Below are positions 32,076-41,272 of a DNA stretch of 55,194 bases, piece after piece. Position 1 is the stretch's first letter. Each line of letters starts with the position of its first letter. The notes beneath the pieces were generated by a model. The model saw only the letters and a program-made list of their open reading frames with translations, did not search any database and had not been told where the DNA came from. Both the position numbers and the translations under genes were made by a program. The stretch lies in NCBI GenBank assembly GCA_030613785.1, contig JAUWLF010000017.1:1-55194 (forward strand). The letters are read 5' to 3'. Source of the DNA: Chloroflexota bacterium. GTDB lineage: Bacteria; Chloroflexota; Anaerolineae; UBA7937; B3-Chlor.

Positions 32076-32915
32076 ATGGATATGACAATGATTGTAGGCA
32101 TTCGATTCAGAGAAGCCGGCAAGATCTACCATTTCGACGCCACGCGATTCCAAGATCTCAAGGTCGATGACTACGTCATTGTCGAGACGACTCGAGGCGA
32201 AGAGGTCGGGCGTGTGGTCAGCAAACCTCCAGGACTCCCGAAGGAGATGTCGAAGGAGACGCTGAAGCCAATTGGGAGGCGAGCTGAGCCACTGGACTTG
32301 GTGCAGATGGAGCGTCAGCGTCTCAGGGAGTCAGAAGCCTTGACTATCTGTGACGAGAAAGTACGCAAACACAGGCTGCCGATAAAGCTCCTACGGGCCG
32401 AGTACAACTACGATGGAAGCCACCTCCTGGTCTACTTCGTCGCGGAGAAGCGAGTCGATTTCCGCACACTTGTTCAGGAGCTTCGGAAGACGCTCAAGAC
32501 GAAGGTGGAGTTGCGTCAGGTAGGCGTGCGAGATGAGGCCAAGCTGATGGGCGGAGTCGGACGATGCGGAAGGCTCCTCTGCTGCGCCACTTTCTTGCAG
32601 GAATTCACCCCCGTATCTATCAAGATGGCCAAACGACAGAACATCTCCCTGAACCCTTCGGAGATCTCGGGCCTTTGCGGCCGCCTGCTCTGCTGCCTGG
32701 CCTATGAGGACGCCTACTATCAACGGGTCAAAGAGCAACTACCAAAGGTGCGAGAGACCGTGAGAACCTCCTATGGGCCAGGGGAGGTGAAAGCCGTCAA
32801 CGCGCTGAAACAGACGGTGAGCGTCGAGTTGAAGAACGAGGTGATAGTCGAGGTCTCGGCAGAAGAGATACTGGAGGTCACTGGAAAGAGGAGAAAGGGC
32901 CAGCGTTCCAAGTAA
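32076..32915 (+). CDS. ricT: RicT/YaaT PSP1-domain protein
   Basis: A 279-residue PSP1 C-terminal-domain protein. In Bacillus, RicT acts with RicA/RicF in an iron-sulfur Y-complex that tunes RNase Y. The Cys signature is present twice as CGRLLCC, in GRCGRLLCCATFLQEF and GLCGRLLCCLAYED, separated by KMAKRQNISLNP. The N-terminal GIRFREAGKIYHFD and a Lys-rich tail are typical. It follows holB directly. No RicA/RicF gene is nearby. Confidence 0.9.
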   Translation: MDMTMIVGIRFREAGKIYHFDATRFQDLKVDDYVIVETTRGEEVGRVVSKPPGLPKEMSKETLKPIGRRAEPLDLVQMERQRLRESEALTICDEKVRKHRLPIKLLRAEYNYDGSHLLVYFVAEKRVDFRTLVQELRKTLKTKVELRQVGVRDEAKLMGGVGRCGRLLCCATFLQEFTPVSIKMAKRQNISLNPSEISGLCGRLLCCLAYEDAYYQRVKEQLPKVRETVRTSYGPGEVKAVNALKQTVSVELKNEVIVEVSAEEILEVTGKRRKGQRSK

Positions 32916-32926
32916 CCGATTCACAG

Positions 32927-33766
32927 CTAGGGACCGGTGCTACTGGTTAGCTTTGTGGCCAGGGCTGACAATCGTTGAAACGATTCCATAGGCACTGCTA
33001 CCCTCCCCAACATCCCGTCCATGCTTCCCCCGTGCCCATGAAAGTCGCTTCCCCCTGTGGGAATCAGGTCGTATTTCCGCGCTAGCTGCGCCAGGAACTC
33101 GCGCTGTTCAATCGTGTAGCTCGGATAGTACGCTTCCAAGCCCACCAGACCGACCTCCACGAGTTCCGGGAGGAAGCGCTCCTGTCCCCAGGGGTGCGCC
33201 AGTGCAGGCAAGCCATCGGCGGCGACGATCATCTCGATGGCCTCCTCTGGGGTGAGTTTGAGGAGAGCCACATGGGCAGGGCCTTGACGGCCTATGTATC
33301 TGTTGAACGCCTCATTGAAAGATGTGACGTATCCCCGCTCCCGCAAAGCGTAGGCTATGTGGGGACGACCGAAGGCTGAGCTATCGCCCGCTATCTCGAC
33401 CACCCGCTCCCAGTCAAGATACATGCCCAATCCTGCCAGCAGTTCCACCATCTTTCGGGCCCGTCTACGACGAGCCTGGCACAACTCAAGTAGCTTCTCA
33501 TTCAAGACCTCATCGTCGTAAGCCAGGTAGTACCCCAGGACATGAATCTCCTCCGAACCCTGCTCCGCACTGAGCTCTATTCCAGGTATGACCTCTAGAG
33601 CAGTGCCTCGTGCGGCGCGCAGGGCCGCGTCAATGCCCGCAGTTGTGTCGTGGTCGGTAATGGCAATGGCCTCCAAGCCTTTGGCCACCGCCTCGCTCGT
33701 CACCTCAAGGGGTGAGAAGGCGCCATCGGAAGCAGTGGTATGAACATGAAGATCAACGTTGCCCAT
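32927..33766 (-). CDS. PHP-domain phosphoesterase (TrpH/YciV type)
   Basis: A 279-residue metal-dependent phosphatase of the PHP family. It begins VDLHVHTTASDGAFSP and has AITDHDTTAGIDAAL, PGIELSAEQGSEEIHVLGYY, LAHPWG and TGGSDFHGHGG, all the usual metal-binding His/Asp motifs. E. coli relatives remove 5' nucleotides of RNA or hydrolyse 3',5'-nucleoside bisphosphates. Its ATG follows the glycyl-tRNA synthetase stop by 1 nt. It converges with ricT, with an 11-nt gap. Confidence 0.9.
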   Translation of the reverse strand: MGNVDLHVHTTASDGAFSPLEVTSEAVAKGLEAIAITDHDTTAGIDAALRAARGTALEVIPGIELSAEQGSEEIHVLGYYLAYDDEVLNEKLLELCQARRRRARKMVELLAGLGMYLDWERVVEIAGDSSAFGRPHIAYALRERGYVTSFNEAFNRYIGRQGPAHVALLKLTPEEAIEMIVAADGLPALAHPWGQERFLPELVEVGLVGLEAYYPSYTIEQREFLAQLARKYDLIPTGGSDFHGHGGSMDGMLGRVAVPMESFQRLSALATKLTSSTGP

Positions 33767-33767
33767 G

Positions 33768-35087
33768 TCAAGCCCTGCCCAACTTCTGTAGCAGGGTATC
33801 TCTCACCTCTGGCACGGGAACGCGTATCTGTTCCATACTGTCCCGATCGCGGATGGTGACCGCGTTGTCCTCCAGGGTATCCACATCTACGGTGACGCAA
33901 TAGAGCGTGCCTATCTCGTCCTGCCGTCTGTACAGCCGCCCGATGCTGGCCGTGTCATCGTACACCGTCATCATGTGTGGCCTTAACCCGGAGGCGACGT
34001 CCTTCGCCAGAGCAACAAGCTCAGGTCTATTGCGCAGTAACGGGAAGACAGCCACTTTGATGGGAGCGAGATCAGGATGAAAGCGCAAGACCACGCGCTT
34101 TCTCTTCCTCACCCTCTCCTCATGGTAGGCATCGACGAGGAAAGCCAGCGCTGCCCTATCCACGCCGCCCGAAGGTTCGATGATGTAGGGCACGATGTGG
34201 TTCCCCGTTTCCTCATCGAAGTAGCTCATCTCTCTGCCAGTGAAGAGGGTGTGTTGGCGGAGGTCGAAGTCAGTTCGGTTGGAAATACCTTCCAGTTCCG
34301 CCCAGCCGAAGGGGAAGAGGTACTCTATGTCAAAGGTGGCCTTGGCATAGTGCGCAAGCTCCTCCCCCTCGTGCTGGCGCAATCGCAAGTACTCCCGCCG
34401 TATGCCGTATTGCACGTACCATTCGAAGCGCTCTTCGACCCAGCGCTCGTGCCACTCCTCATCTGTTCCCGGCTTCACAAAGTACTCTATCTCCATCTGC
34501 TCGAACTCGCGAGTACGAAACGTGAAGTTGCGAGGGGTGATTTCGTTCCGGAAGGCCTTGCCTATCTGGGCGATGCCAAAAGGCAGCTTCTTGCGGGAAA
34601 CATCCAGAACATTGGCGAAGTTGACGAACATGCCCTGCGCCGTCTCAGGGCGCAGATAGGTCACCGATGCCTCATCCTCGACGGGTCCAAGGAAAGTCTT
34701 CAACATCAGATTGAACATCCGAGGTTCAGTCAGTTCCCCTCCACACTCGGGACACTTGCCATCCTCCACGTGATCAGCCCGAAAGCGCTTCTTGCAGTTC
34801 TTGCAGTCGACCAGGGGATCCGTGAAGCCATCGACGTGACCACTGGCCTCCCATACGCGAGGATGCATCAGAATGCCAGCATCGAGACCCACCATGTCGT
34901 CTCTGCACTGAACCACGTCTCGCCACCAGACATCCTTGATGTTGCGCTTGAGCTCCACGCCAAAGGGGCCATAGTCCCAAGATCCGCCCACGCCGCCGTA
35001 TATCTCGCTGCTCTGAAAGATGAACCCCCGTCGCTTGCACAATGAGACGATGGCGTCCATGTCCACCGTGGTCTTTTCCTCGCTCAT
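33768..35087 (-). CDS. glyQS: Glycine--tRNA ligase, alpha2 dimeric type
   Basis: A 439-residue class II synthetase of the eukaryote/archaeal-like single-chain form. Motifs are [20 protein letters not shown] near the N-terminus, a zinc-ribbon segment with CKNCKKRF and CPECGG, motif 2 [21 protein letters not shown] and motif 3 [18 protein letters not shown]. The C-terminal anticodon-binding domain is visible ([12 protein letters not shown]). ATG 35087 was chosen because it starts at [10 protein letters not shown], near the conserved region. It is followed by the PHP gene. Confidence 0.94.
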   Translation of the reverse strand: MSEEKTTVDMDAIVSLCKRRGFIFQSSEIYGGVGGSWDYGPFGVELKRNIKDVWWRDVVQCRDDMVGLDAGILMHPRVWEASGHVDGFTDPLVDCKNCKKRFRADHVEDGKCPECGGELTEPRMFNLMLKTFLGPVEDEASVTYLRPETAQGMFVNFANVLDVSRKKLPFGIAQIGKAFRNEITPRNFTFRTREFEQMEIEYFVKPGTDEEWHERWVEERFEWYVQYGIRREYLRLRQHEGEELAHYAKATFDIEYLFPFGWAELEGISNRTDFDLRQHTLFTGREMSYFDEETGNHIVPYIIEPSGGVDRAALAFLVDAYHEERVRKRKRVVLRFHPDLAPIKVAVFPLLRNRPELVALAKDVASGLRPHMMTVYDDTASIGRLYRRQDEIGTLYCVTVDVDTLEDNAVTIRDRDSMEQIRVPVPEVRDTLLQKLGRA

Positions 35088-35170
35088 ACCGTTGTTCCCT
35101 CGTTTCCTCCTCTCTTGATTGCGACGCCGACCAGCACAGCTACGCACGTCCGTGCCGACAAACCCTCAAC

Positions 35171-35974
35171 TCAAGTCGCCTTCAGGGCTGAGACGGCGGA
35201 TGCCGCCTCTTCCCTTCGGAGAGCATCCATGAAATCAACAGACTTCAACCTTCTCTCCAGCAAGTAGGTGATGTAGCGACGCATCAGGACCTCCAACTCC
35301 TCATGCGTCGGACGATCAACGGTCAGGCGCCGACACGCCACATATTCCCTGGTCTGCAAGTAGCGCAACGTAGCCAGCGCCCGCCGGGAGACCTCCCCGC
35401 ATCCGCGCTCATTCTCACCGCAGCGGCTACAGAGTAGCCCCCCGTACCTCGGACTGAAGAGACTGGACTCACCTTCCACAGGCCGTTCGCAACCTAGACA
35501 GCTGAAGAGCTGAGGGCGATAGCCCACGTAGCCAAGCAGGCGCAACTCGAAGCACCGAAGAGCCAGATCCAAATCGTCAGCGTCACTCAACCAGAACAGA
35601 GCGCTCAGGAACAGGTCGAAGAGCGGACGGTTCTCCTCCCCCTCCTCAGTGAATCTGTCCAGCAGTTCGGCGGCATAGTAGGCGTAGCTAGTTCGCAGCA
35701 GATCCCGCCTGATGGGTAGGAAGGAGTGTATCATCTCCGCCTGAGTGACGATGTCCAGATTTCTCCCTTTGGCAATGAGTAGATTGCTGTGGGTGAGCAA
35801 CTCCACGTGCCCGCTCTTGCGGCTCTTGGGCTTGCGAACCCCCTTGGCCAAGACTCGCGTCTTGCCTGACCCAGGGGCATATAGAGTCAGAATCCTGTCC
35901 GCCTCGCCGAAATCCCGTCTACGCAGAATGATCGCCTCGGTACGGTAGAGCCGTGCCCTGCTCGCCGAGCCCAT
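35171..35974 (-). CDS. recO: RecO, DNA repair mediator
   Basis: A 267-residue protein. An N-terminal OB fold (YRTEAIILRRRDFGEADRIL, VLAKGVRKPKSR) is followed by a helical domain with a zinc-finger-like set of Cys (FSCLGCERP and GLLCSRCGENE). With RecF and RecR it loads RecA at gaps and anneals SSB-coated DNA. The ATG overlaps the upstream MazG-like stop by 1 nt. It precedes glycyl-tRNA synthetase. Confidence 0.92.
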   Translation of the reverse strand: MGSASRARLYRTEAIILRRRDFGEADRILTLYAPGSGKTRVLAKGVRKPKSRKSGHVELLTHSNLLIAKGRNLDIVTQAEMIHSFLPIRRDLLRTSYAYYAAELLDRFTEEGEENRPLFDLFLSALFWLSDADDLDLALRCFELRLLGYVGYRPQLFSCLGCERPVEGESSLFSPRYGGLLCSRCGENERGCGEVSRRALATLRYLQTREYVACRRLTVDRPTHEELEVLMRRYITYLLERRLKSVDFMDALRREEAASAVSALKAT

Positions 35975-36291
35975 TATCCCCCCCGCACTGTGTTGAATTT
36001 GTGGGGGCGTGCCCAGTTCCTCACCATCTTCCGTCGATACAGCTCCTCAGCATCCACCCCTAGCGCCGATAAGAGATGAAGAATGCGAATGATACCGTCT
36101 ATCAATTCCTCTCCCACCTTCTCCAAGGTTTCCCCTTTCTTGTAGGCATCGGTGGCCTCTGAGACCTCGGTGTGAATCAGAGCCAACATCTCCCAGATGC
36201 GGTCGTCCTTGGCCGAAAACCCCTTGGCGTCGGCCATCTCGCGCACCTCCATCATGTACCTGTTGAGCCCCACCATCTCCATCTCCACCAC
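35974..36291 (-). CDS. MazG-like nucleotide pyrophosphohydrolase
   Basis: A 105-residue all-alpha NTP-PPase-like protein. The acidic motif HTEVSEATDAYKKG plus EELIDGIIRILHLLSALG supplies the EExxE and ExxD type metal ligands of the MazG superfamily. These proteins hydrolyse (d)NTPs, often damaged ones. It begins a minus-strand run with recO, glyQS and the PHP gene. The purine-rich upstream sequence is not a clean ribosome site. Confidence 0.8.
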   Translation of the reverse strand: MVEMEMVGLNRYMMEVREMADAKGFSAKDDRIWEMLALIHTEVSEATDAYKKGETLEKVGEELIDGIIRILHLLSALGVDAEELYRRKMVRNWARPHKFNTVRGG

Positions 36292-36395
36292 CTACCTCTC
36301 CTGCCATACGCGCACTGGTGTCGAGTCCGGAAAAGGAACTCCATGTCCCTGCCCCACGCGGCGCAGTCCGATGTTGCCTCTCCGTCACTCCAAGG

Positions 36396-36536
36396 CTACT
36401 GGCCTACGCAGCAGCCTGGAGACGGCGCCTCCCACCCCCAGGCGATGGCCAGAAGGAGGCTCACGGCCGCCGACGATCCAACCACGGGCAAGGCACAGAC
36501 TCGCCCACCTGGAGGGGAGGGTGCCGGTGTCACCAC
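36396..36536 (-). CDS. Possible 46-residue small membrane-like ORF
   Basis: GTG 36536 lies 6 nt after a perfect AGGAGGT (36549-36543). The frame gives 46 residues with a hydrophobic centre (GSSAAVSLLLAIAWGW) and a Cys-Cys near the end. It occupies the 311-nt gap between arfB and the MazG-like gene. The ribosome site is the only strong evidence; composition is also compatible with chance. Confidence 0.3.
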   Translation of the reverse strand: MVTPAPSPPGGRVCALPVVGSSAAVSLLLAIAWGWEAPSPGCCVGQ

Positions 36537-36602
36537 GTGCTCACCTCCTTGACTCCCAGGGCTGAATCAGCACGGAGAACGGTCACCACGCCAGGCCCCA
36601 AG

Positions 36603-37049
36603 CTATTCGCTGTCCGGCAATACCCGCCCACGCCGCTTCTTGACGTCGCTGCGACGCCTTTTCTCCTCCAGGCGCTTCTCTCGGGCCGCCCTTCTGGGAG
36701 TGGTCGAGATCCGCTTCTTCGGGATCCTCAACGCATCTCGCAGCACGCCTTGAAACCGGTCCAGCACCTCCTGCCGATTGCGCACCTGGCTGCGAGTGGA
36801 CTGCGACACCAGATGCATGACGCCGTTCTGGTCCAGATACGGCGTCAAGGCTCGAAGAGCTCGCCCCCGCTGATCCTCGCTCAAGCGGGGCGTGTGTGCC
36901 AGATCAAACACCAACTCCACTCGTGTCTCTGTTCGGTTGGCGTGCTGACCACCAGGCCCGCTGCTACGTGAGAAGCGGAAGCTCAACTCGGCCAAGGAGA
37001 TGCTGACCTTGTCTGTGATGCGAAGGACACTCTTTTCTCCGTCACGCAT
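36603..37049 (-). CDS. arfB: ArfB-type peptidyl-tRNA hydrolase (ribosome rescue)
   Basis: A 148-residue class-I release-factor-like protein. It carries the catalytic GGQ (about 33-35) in RSSGPGGQHANRTETRVEL and a long basic C-terminal tail (KKRISTTPRRAAREKRLEEK) that fills the empty mRNA channel. It releases peptides from stalled ribosomes without a stop codon. It follows the cupin gene by 8 nt. Confidence 0.92.
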   Translation of the reverse strand: MRDGEKSVLRITDKVSISLAELSFRFSRSSGPGGQHANRTETRVELVFDLAHTPRLSEDQRGRALRALTPYLDQNGVMHLVSQSTRSQVRNRQEVLDRFQGVLRDALRIPKKRISTTPRRAAREKRLEEKRRRSDVKKRRGRVLPDSE

Positions 37050-37057
37050 CCCGCCTT

Positions 37058-37405
37058 CTAGCCTTCCAGGTAATCCTCTCGTGGGGGACAGAACACATCC
37101 ACCACTAGTGAATCCTCCGAGACGGTCCCCGCGTGAGCCACATCGCCCGGGATGTAGTAGCTGTCGCCAGCCTTGAGGTCGTGGGTCTCGTCGCCTACAG
37201 TCAGACGCATCCGACCACGGACCACATACCCCACCTGCGCATGGGGATGGCGATGGGTAGGAACCTCGGACCCCGCCTCAAGGGTGAACTCGACGAGCAG
37301 CATCTCCTCACCACGGCCCAGCGTCCGGCGCAGGACCCCCGGCACCATCTCCACGGGTGTCGCTCCATCCCCTTTGACAATCATTCCGCGCAGGCTCATC
37401 TCCAC
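37058..37405 (-). CDS. Cupin-domain protein
   Basis: A 115-residue single-cupin barrel. Motif 1 is VPTHRHPHAQVGYVVRGRM, giving three His for metal, and motif 2 is YYIPGDVAHAG. Small cupins include isomerases, dioxygenases and regulators, so the substrate is open. It is 6 nt downstream of the PspA-like gene and probably cotranscribed. Confidence 0.85.
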   Translation of the reverse strand: MEMSLRGMIVKGDGATPVEMVPGVLRRTLGRGEEMLLVEFTLEAGSEVPTHRHPHAQVGYVVRGRMRLTVGDETHDLKAGDSYYIPGDVAHAGTVSEDSLVVDVFCPPREDYLEG

Positions 37406-37411
37406 CCTCTC

Positions 37412-38146
37412 CTACTCGATCCAGGCAGTGATGGTGGTGTCGGACGAGGCCGCCTTCTCCTCGGCGTCGATGATCTCATCCAGCGACATCTCCTCGGCGT
37501 CGCCCTCGATTAGCTCGGCCGCGCGCTCGTCAGACCGTGCCTCCTCCATAGCAGACTCCAATTCGGCCAGGATCGCGGCGGAGTCGGTCCCAGCCTCCCC
37601 AGCGGACTGCTCGATAGCTCGTGCGCGCTCCGCCTGGGCCTCCTGGAGGGCTTTGGTCTGCGCCACCAGGCTTGGTCCATGGAAGCGAAGTTTCTGGTAG
37701 TTGGCCTTGGCTTCCTCATAGGCCTTCTTGCGAAGCGCCAGTGTCTCCTTGCGGGTGGACAAGACCTGGTCCAGCGAGGCAATCTCGGCCTGCACACTCT
37801 GGATGTTCGCGCTGGCCTCCTGCATCCTAGCCATGAGATCGCCGCGCTTCCTGCTGGAGGCTTCCTCCTTGTACTCAGCACCCCACTCCTCGCCCTTGGC
37901 CTGGTACTTCTCTAGACGCGCGCGAAGCGCAGGCAGTTGACCTCGCTTCGCATCCTCAGGATCCTCGATGGAGACCACACCGGCCAGGGCCTCTTGATAG
38001 GCGAGACGTTTCTCCGCCACGTCCTTGCGCATCCTGCCCAGCACGATCTGTAGACGCTCCGCATCGGGAATGGGAGACATACCCCACTCTTTGGTCTTTT
38101 CCACGAAGTAAGCCAGCGCCTCACGAACACCAATCTTCAGAGCCAT
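37412..38146 (-). CDS. PspA/IM30-like coiled-coil protein
   Basis: A 244-residue protein dominated by long coiled-coil helices (RMQEASANIQSVQAEIASL, LSTRKETLALRKKAYEEAK) with an acidic tail ending in TTITAWIE. The layout resembles PspA/IM30 membrane-stress proteins, but the classical N-terminal amphipathic helix is weak, so the family is tentative. It is the third gene of a stress-like unit with two membrane-anchored proteins encoded upstream on the same strand. Confidence 0.6.
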   Translation of the reverse strand: MALKIGVREALAYFVEKTKEWGMSPIPDAERLQIVLGRMRKDVAEKRLAYQEALAGVVSIEDPEDAKRGQLPALRARLEKYQAKGEEWGAEYKEEASSRKRGDLMARMQEASANIQSVQAEIASLDQVLSTRKETLALRKKAYEEAKANYQKLRFHGPSLVAQTKALQEAQAERARAIEQSAGEAGTDSAAILAELESAMEEARSDERAAELIEGDAEEMSLDEIIDAEEKAASSDTTITAWIE

Positions 38147-38245
38147 TTCACGCCCTCCTTGTATTGTTATCCCCTCCCAGCTCCTTGCTCCGGCCGGCTC
38201 ACGGTCCGGCGGCTGGAAGAGTACCGAAGGCCTCGGTGACTGCCA

Positions 38246-38974
38246 TCACAGTACGTCGTCTATATCAACCTTCGGGTCAATCGATTGTCCAATCCAAAGG
38301 GTGTCTGATCCAGAACCCTTCATCAGGTCAAAGAAGAGGAACCAACGATCACCATCCGCCTCTCTGGCCATGGTATGGCGACAGCGGCCCGACCCAGACA
38401 AGAATCCATCGCCACTGACAACAAAATCAAAAGTGCCAATGTCCGTCATCTTCCAGTCGTCATCGTCCCAGTTGAACCGCACGTCGGCCAACTGGTCGCT
38501 GGCGGCAAAACGTCGTGCTGGTCCAGGCTTCTCCTTCGTCCCAGCCATGAACTGGGTCAGGCCGCGTGAGGCACCACGCTGCATCATGAACCAACCTGAC
38601 TTCTCACCCTCGCCCGCAGGCATGTGAGCGGTCAGCTTGTCGCCAGCCAGTTCGATCAGCTTGAACTCTCGCCCAGTGGGCCTCCACGACCCCTTGCGAC
38701 CGCCAAACTTCTGTAGCTCGGTGAGCGTTACGGCCGCAACCACCTGTAGGGAAGATCCTAGATGCAGAACAAACTGCCCTACATGCAACCTTTCCAGTCG
38801 CTCCCCCATTGGCAGTTCGGTTTCCGCCTCCAGATCGCTCTCGTTCGTCGATGAACCAACGCGCTGCCTCTTACTCCGTCCCGCCAACGCCCTCCCAAGG
38901 GCCTCTGGGTGCTGGTACAGGTAGATAACAGCCGCAGCCGCCAGAAGCAGAACACCAATCACGATCAACCACAT
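38246..38974 (-). CDS. Membrane-anchored beta-rich protein (possibly DUF4178-like)
   Basis: A 242-residue protein. One N-terminal helix (MWLIVIGVLLLAAAAVIYLY) precedes a soluble domain with GERLERLHVGQFVLHLG, FKLIELAGDKLT and MTDIGTFDFVVSG. Paired Trp/Asp-rich strands make it look like DUF4178-type proteins often found near PspA, but I am not certain. ATG 38974 follows GGGGAGGAG. It sits between the DSDSW-tail protein and the PspA-like gene. Confidence 0.6.
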   Translation of the reverse strand: MWLIVIGVLLLAAAAVIYLYQHPEALGRALAGRSKRQRVGSSTNESDLEAETELPMGERLERLHVGQFVLHLGSSLQVVAAVTLTELQKFGGRKGSWRPTGREFKLIELAGDKLTAHMPAGEGEKSGWFMMQRGASRGLTQFMAGTKEKPGPARRFAASDQLADVRFNWDDDDWKMTDIGTFDFVVSGDGFLSGSGRCRHTMAREADGDRWFLFFDLMKGSGSDTLWIGQSIDPKVDIDDVL

Positions 38975-38997
38975 CGCGCTCCTCCCCTGGACTCTTC

Positions 38998-40188
38998 CTA
39001 CCAAGAGTCCGAGTCCGAACCTCCGTCGTCCCAGGAATCCGAGTCTGAGCCCCAATCATCCCAGGAGTCTGAATCGTCCACGTCCCAGGAGTCCGAGTCT
39101 GAGTCGTCCATGTCCCAACTGTCGCTATCCGAACCACTGCCCGCCGACCAAGTCGCAGTCGCCGTGGGTTCCGGGGCAGGCGTGGCGGCCATGAGCCACG
39201 CCTCTTCCGCCTCCCTCAGCACTTGGTCCACATACCGGGCAACTGTCTCGAAGTCCCGAACCCCGAAGGCCTGCTCAGCCTGTGACAACGTGGCCTGTGC
39301 GATGATTAGCGCTGCAAGAGCTTCGGGCCTCCGATAGTCGCTGTCCACGATGTACCCGTTGGCTGATTCGATCCTCGTCCGGGCATCTTCGATGCTGGCC
39401 CAGGCCGCCCTCGCGTCGGCCTCTTCGGACTCGGCTACGTCGACAGCACCCCGAGCCAATGCACGCGCCTCCTGGGCCTGATTGTAGGCCAAGGGCAGAT
39501 CCACCAGACCTCGCTCGATTTCCGTGGCAAGCGTTCCCTGAGCAGTGACCAGTTGACCTTCGGCTTCTGCCAGCTTCGCGTAGGCCGATCCGAAGGAGAG
39601 CCCGTGGGAGCGATTCCAAGCTTCCTGCACTTTCGTGTCAAGAGTGACTCGCGTCTGCGCGATCTCCGAACCGGTCTCCGCCACGAGGTCCTCTGCCTCG
39701 CTTCCTTTCCGGGTCAGGATCTCGTAGAGTCCCTGCCCCTGCGTCCCGACAGGCCCTAGGATTGCGTCCACCGTGGAGGTTGCGGCTAACAGTAGCGATT
39801 CCGCGCTATCCGCTAGTTCATTTGCTTGCCGACGGTCGCCAGTCTGGGTTTGCCATGCTTTGTCGAGGAGAGCGAAGACTTCGCCTGCTTCGCCCAGGTT
39901 GCTCTCCGCCTCTCTCAGCCCATCTGCCAGACCAACCGACCAGTGGTCAGCGTAGAGGGCATGGTTGACCTCGTACTCCGACCGGGCCATCGCCAGCCGT
40001 GACGACGCCTGGTCCGCCTCCTGCTCCAGCCCAGCCAGACGCGCCTCCAAGGCTGCTGACTGAGAGCGACCCACAAAGGTCACTCCCAGACCGGCCACGA
40101 TCAGCATAGCCCCGACGATGGCAAGGATGGCCCACGGCTGTAGCCACCAACTCCTCTGTCCTTGCCGGTTTCGGTGCAAGCCTGTCAT
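38998..40188 (-). CDS. Membrane-anchored coiled-coil protein with DSDSW low-complexity tail
   Basis: A 396-residue protein. A basic head and one membrane helix (WAILAIVGAMLIVAGLGVTFV) lead to about 300 residues of long helices (LAGLEQEADQASSRLAMARS, AQTRVTLDTKVQEAW). The tail of about 45 residues repeats DSDSWD units. The acidic Asp-Ser-Trp tail is unlike its neighbours and may bind metal, wall polymer or partner proteins (inference). First gene of a unit with a promoter at 40284-40313. Confidence 0.7.
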   Translation of the reverse strand: MTGLHRNRQGQRSWWLQPWAILAIVGAMLIVAGLGVTFVGRSQSAALEARLAGLEQEADQASSRLAMARSEYEVNHALYADHWSVGLADGLREAESNLGEAGEVFALLDKAWQTQTGDRRQANELADSAESLLLAATSTVDAILGPVGTQGQGLYEILTRKGSEAEDLVAETGSEIAQTRVTLDTKVQEAWNRSHGLSFGSAYAKLAEAEGQLVTAQGTLATEIERGLVDLPLAYNQAQEARALARGAVDVAESEEADARAAWASIEDARTRIESANGYIVDSDYRRPEALAALIIAQATLSQAEQAFGVRDFETVARYVDQVLREAEEAWLMAATPAPEPTATATWSAGSGSDSDSWDMDDSDSDSWDVDDSDSWDDWGSDSDSWDDGGSDSDSW

Positions 40189-40283
40189 CCCCTTTCTAGA
40201 GCGCCCATGGCCTGTTGGCCCTGCGACTCCGCTCTATCAGTCCGACGTTCTCCTATACCTCATATCATGCTCAAGGTTGTCTC

Positions 40284-40313
40284 AGTATACTTCACGAACG
40301 CCCGTCTGGGCAA
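40284..40313 (-). promoter_or_regulatory. sigma70 promoter of the PspA-like operon
   Basis: On the minus strand TTGCCC (40313-40308) and TATACT (40289-40284) are 18 nt apart. Initiation near 40277 gives a leader of about 90 nt before the ATG at 40188. Confidence 0.65.
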
Positions 40314-40794
40314 GCGCGGGTGGCAGATGCGCGGCGACCCTCGCCGTTCCGGCAGCGGCCATTTAGGCGAGGACCGCATCGGAGCACATAGGGTGCGCAG
40401 GCTGGCAGGCGCCCCGCCCATGCTCTGCCTTCACAGCCACCATCCAACATCTATTCTTGCACACGCTTCTTGCCAAGGCTCATCGGGGAAAACGTGTGGT
40501 GCTGGACAGGGAGATCGATCGACTTGGAGCGCTCCGACGGGAACTATCGGTCTCCAACCTCAGAGCTCTCCACAATCCACCCAGAGAGGAAGTCAGGAGT
40601 CACAAGAGCAGCACTGTGCTCGTGCACTGCAACAGAGTCGTGCAACTGATGATCGCCGTACTGGATCCCGATCTGACAGCTGTGGTAGGACCATTCCTGC
40701 TACCCTCAGGATGACGCCTTGGGGCTGCGGGGGCAAACCGCAAGCAACCGGACGGCTCATGGGAGAGTTGTCCTGAAGGGTTTTGCCGCCCGGT
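40314..40794. other. Gene-poor, possibly decayed stretch
   Basis: About 480 nt with no convincing gene. A short plus-strand frame near 40457-40560 contains REIDRL, reminiscent of C-terminal ends of some DNA methylases, but it is too short to call. At 40687-40715 a segment (AGGACCATTCC then CTCAGGATGAC) resembles one arm of the inverted-repeat element at 5525-5634. Confidence 0.35.
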
Positions 40795-41240
40795 AGCAGA
40801 GAATCTGAACCGCACGACGGCCAGTGTACAGACACGGGGGGGACGCCAGCACCGGGGAATTCGCGGGCCACCCCAAAGCTGATCATGACCATCGGACGAA
40901 TGGTTTCCCAATTCTTGTACATGTTCTCGATCTTGCCGTCCACATAGCGGCCTCCCAACGTCCCGTAGATCGTGCTACGCCCATCAGCGGCAGATATCAC
41001 GGGCATCCGAGCGGTCCTCGCTCCCATCAGATAGGCGAACGCCGACGGCCTTGCCGTCATCCACGAGGATCTCCTCCACTGTACTCCTGTAGATGATCTG
41101 ACCACCCAGATCTCGGTAGCGGTTCTCGATCGGTCGCACCAAAGCGATAGGACCCCCCTCCAACAGCCTCAGTTGCCTGTCCGCCGGCATCCCCAGGAGC
41201 ATGAAGTTGTAGTCCGTCGTGTGATAGCAGTGGCGACTGC
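40795..41240 (-). pseudogene. Frameshifted remnant of an FAD-dependent oxidoreductase (phytoene-desaturase-like)
   Basis: Two adjacent minus-strand frames each encode part of one protein. First comes YNFMLLGMPADRQ, GGPIALVRPIENRYRDLGGQ and VEEILVDDGKAVGVRLSDGSE. After a frame change near 41005 follow VISAADGRSTIYGTLGGRYV and MISFGVAREFPG. Together these are consecutive blocks of the NAD(P)/FAD oxidoreductase group related to phytoene desaturase. The dinucleotide-binding N-terminus and the C-terminus are absent, so the gene is dead. Confidence 0.7.
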
Positions 41241-41272
41241 CCGCCAGCTCGGTTTTCCTCTCGCGAGCCCAA

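Noticed and set aside
40457..40714. Plus-strand frame with REIDRL, possibly a DNA-methylase C-terminal remnant
   Set aside because: The similarity is about six residues with no supporting motif nearby; kept only as a note for the gene-poor stretch.
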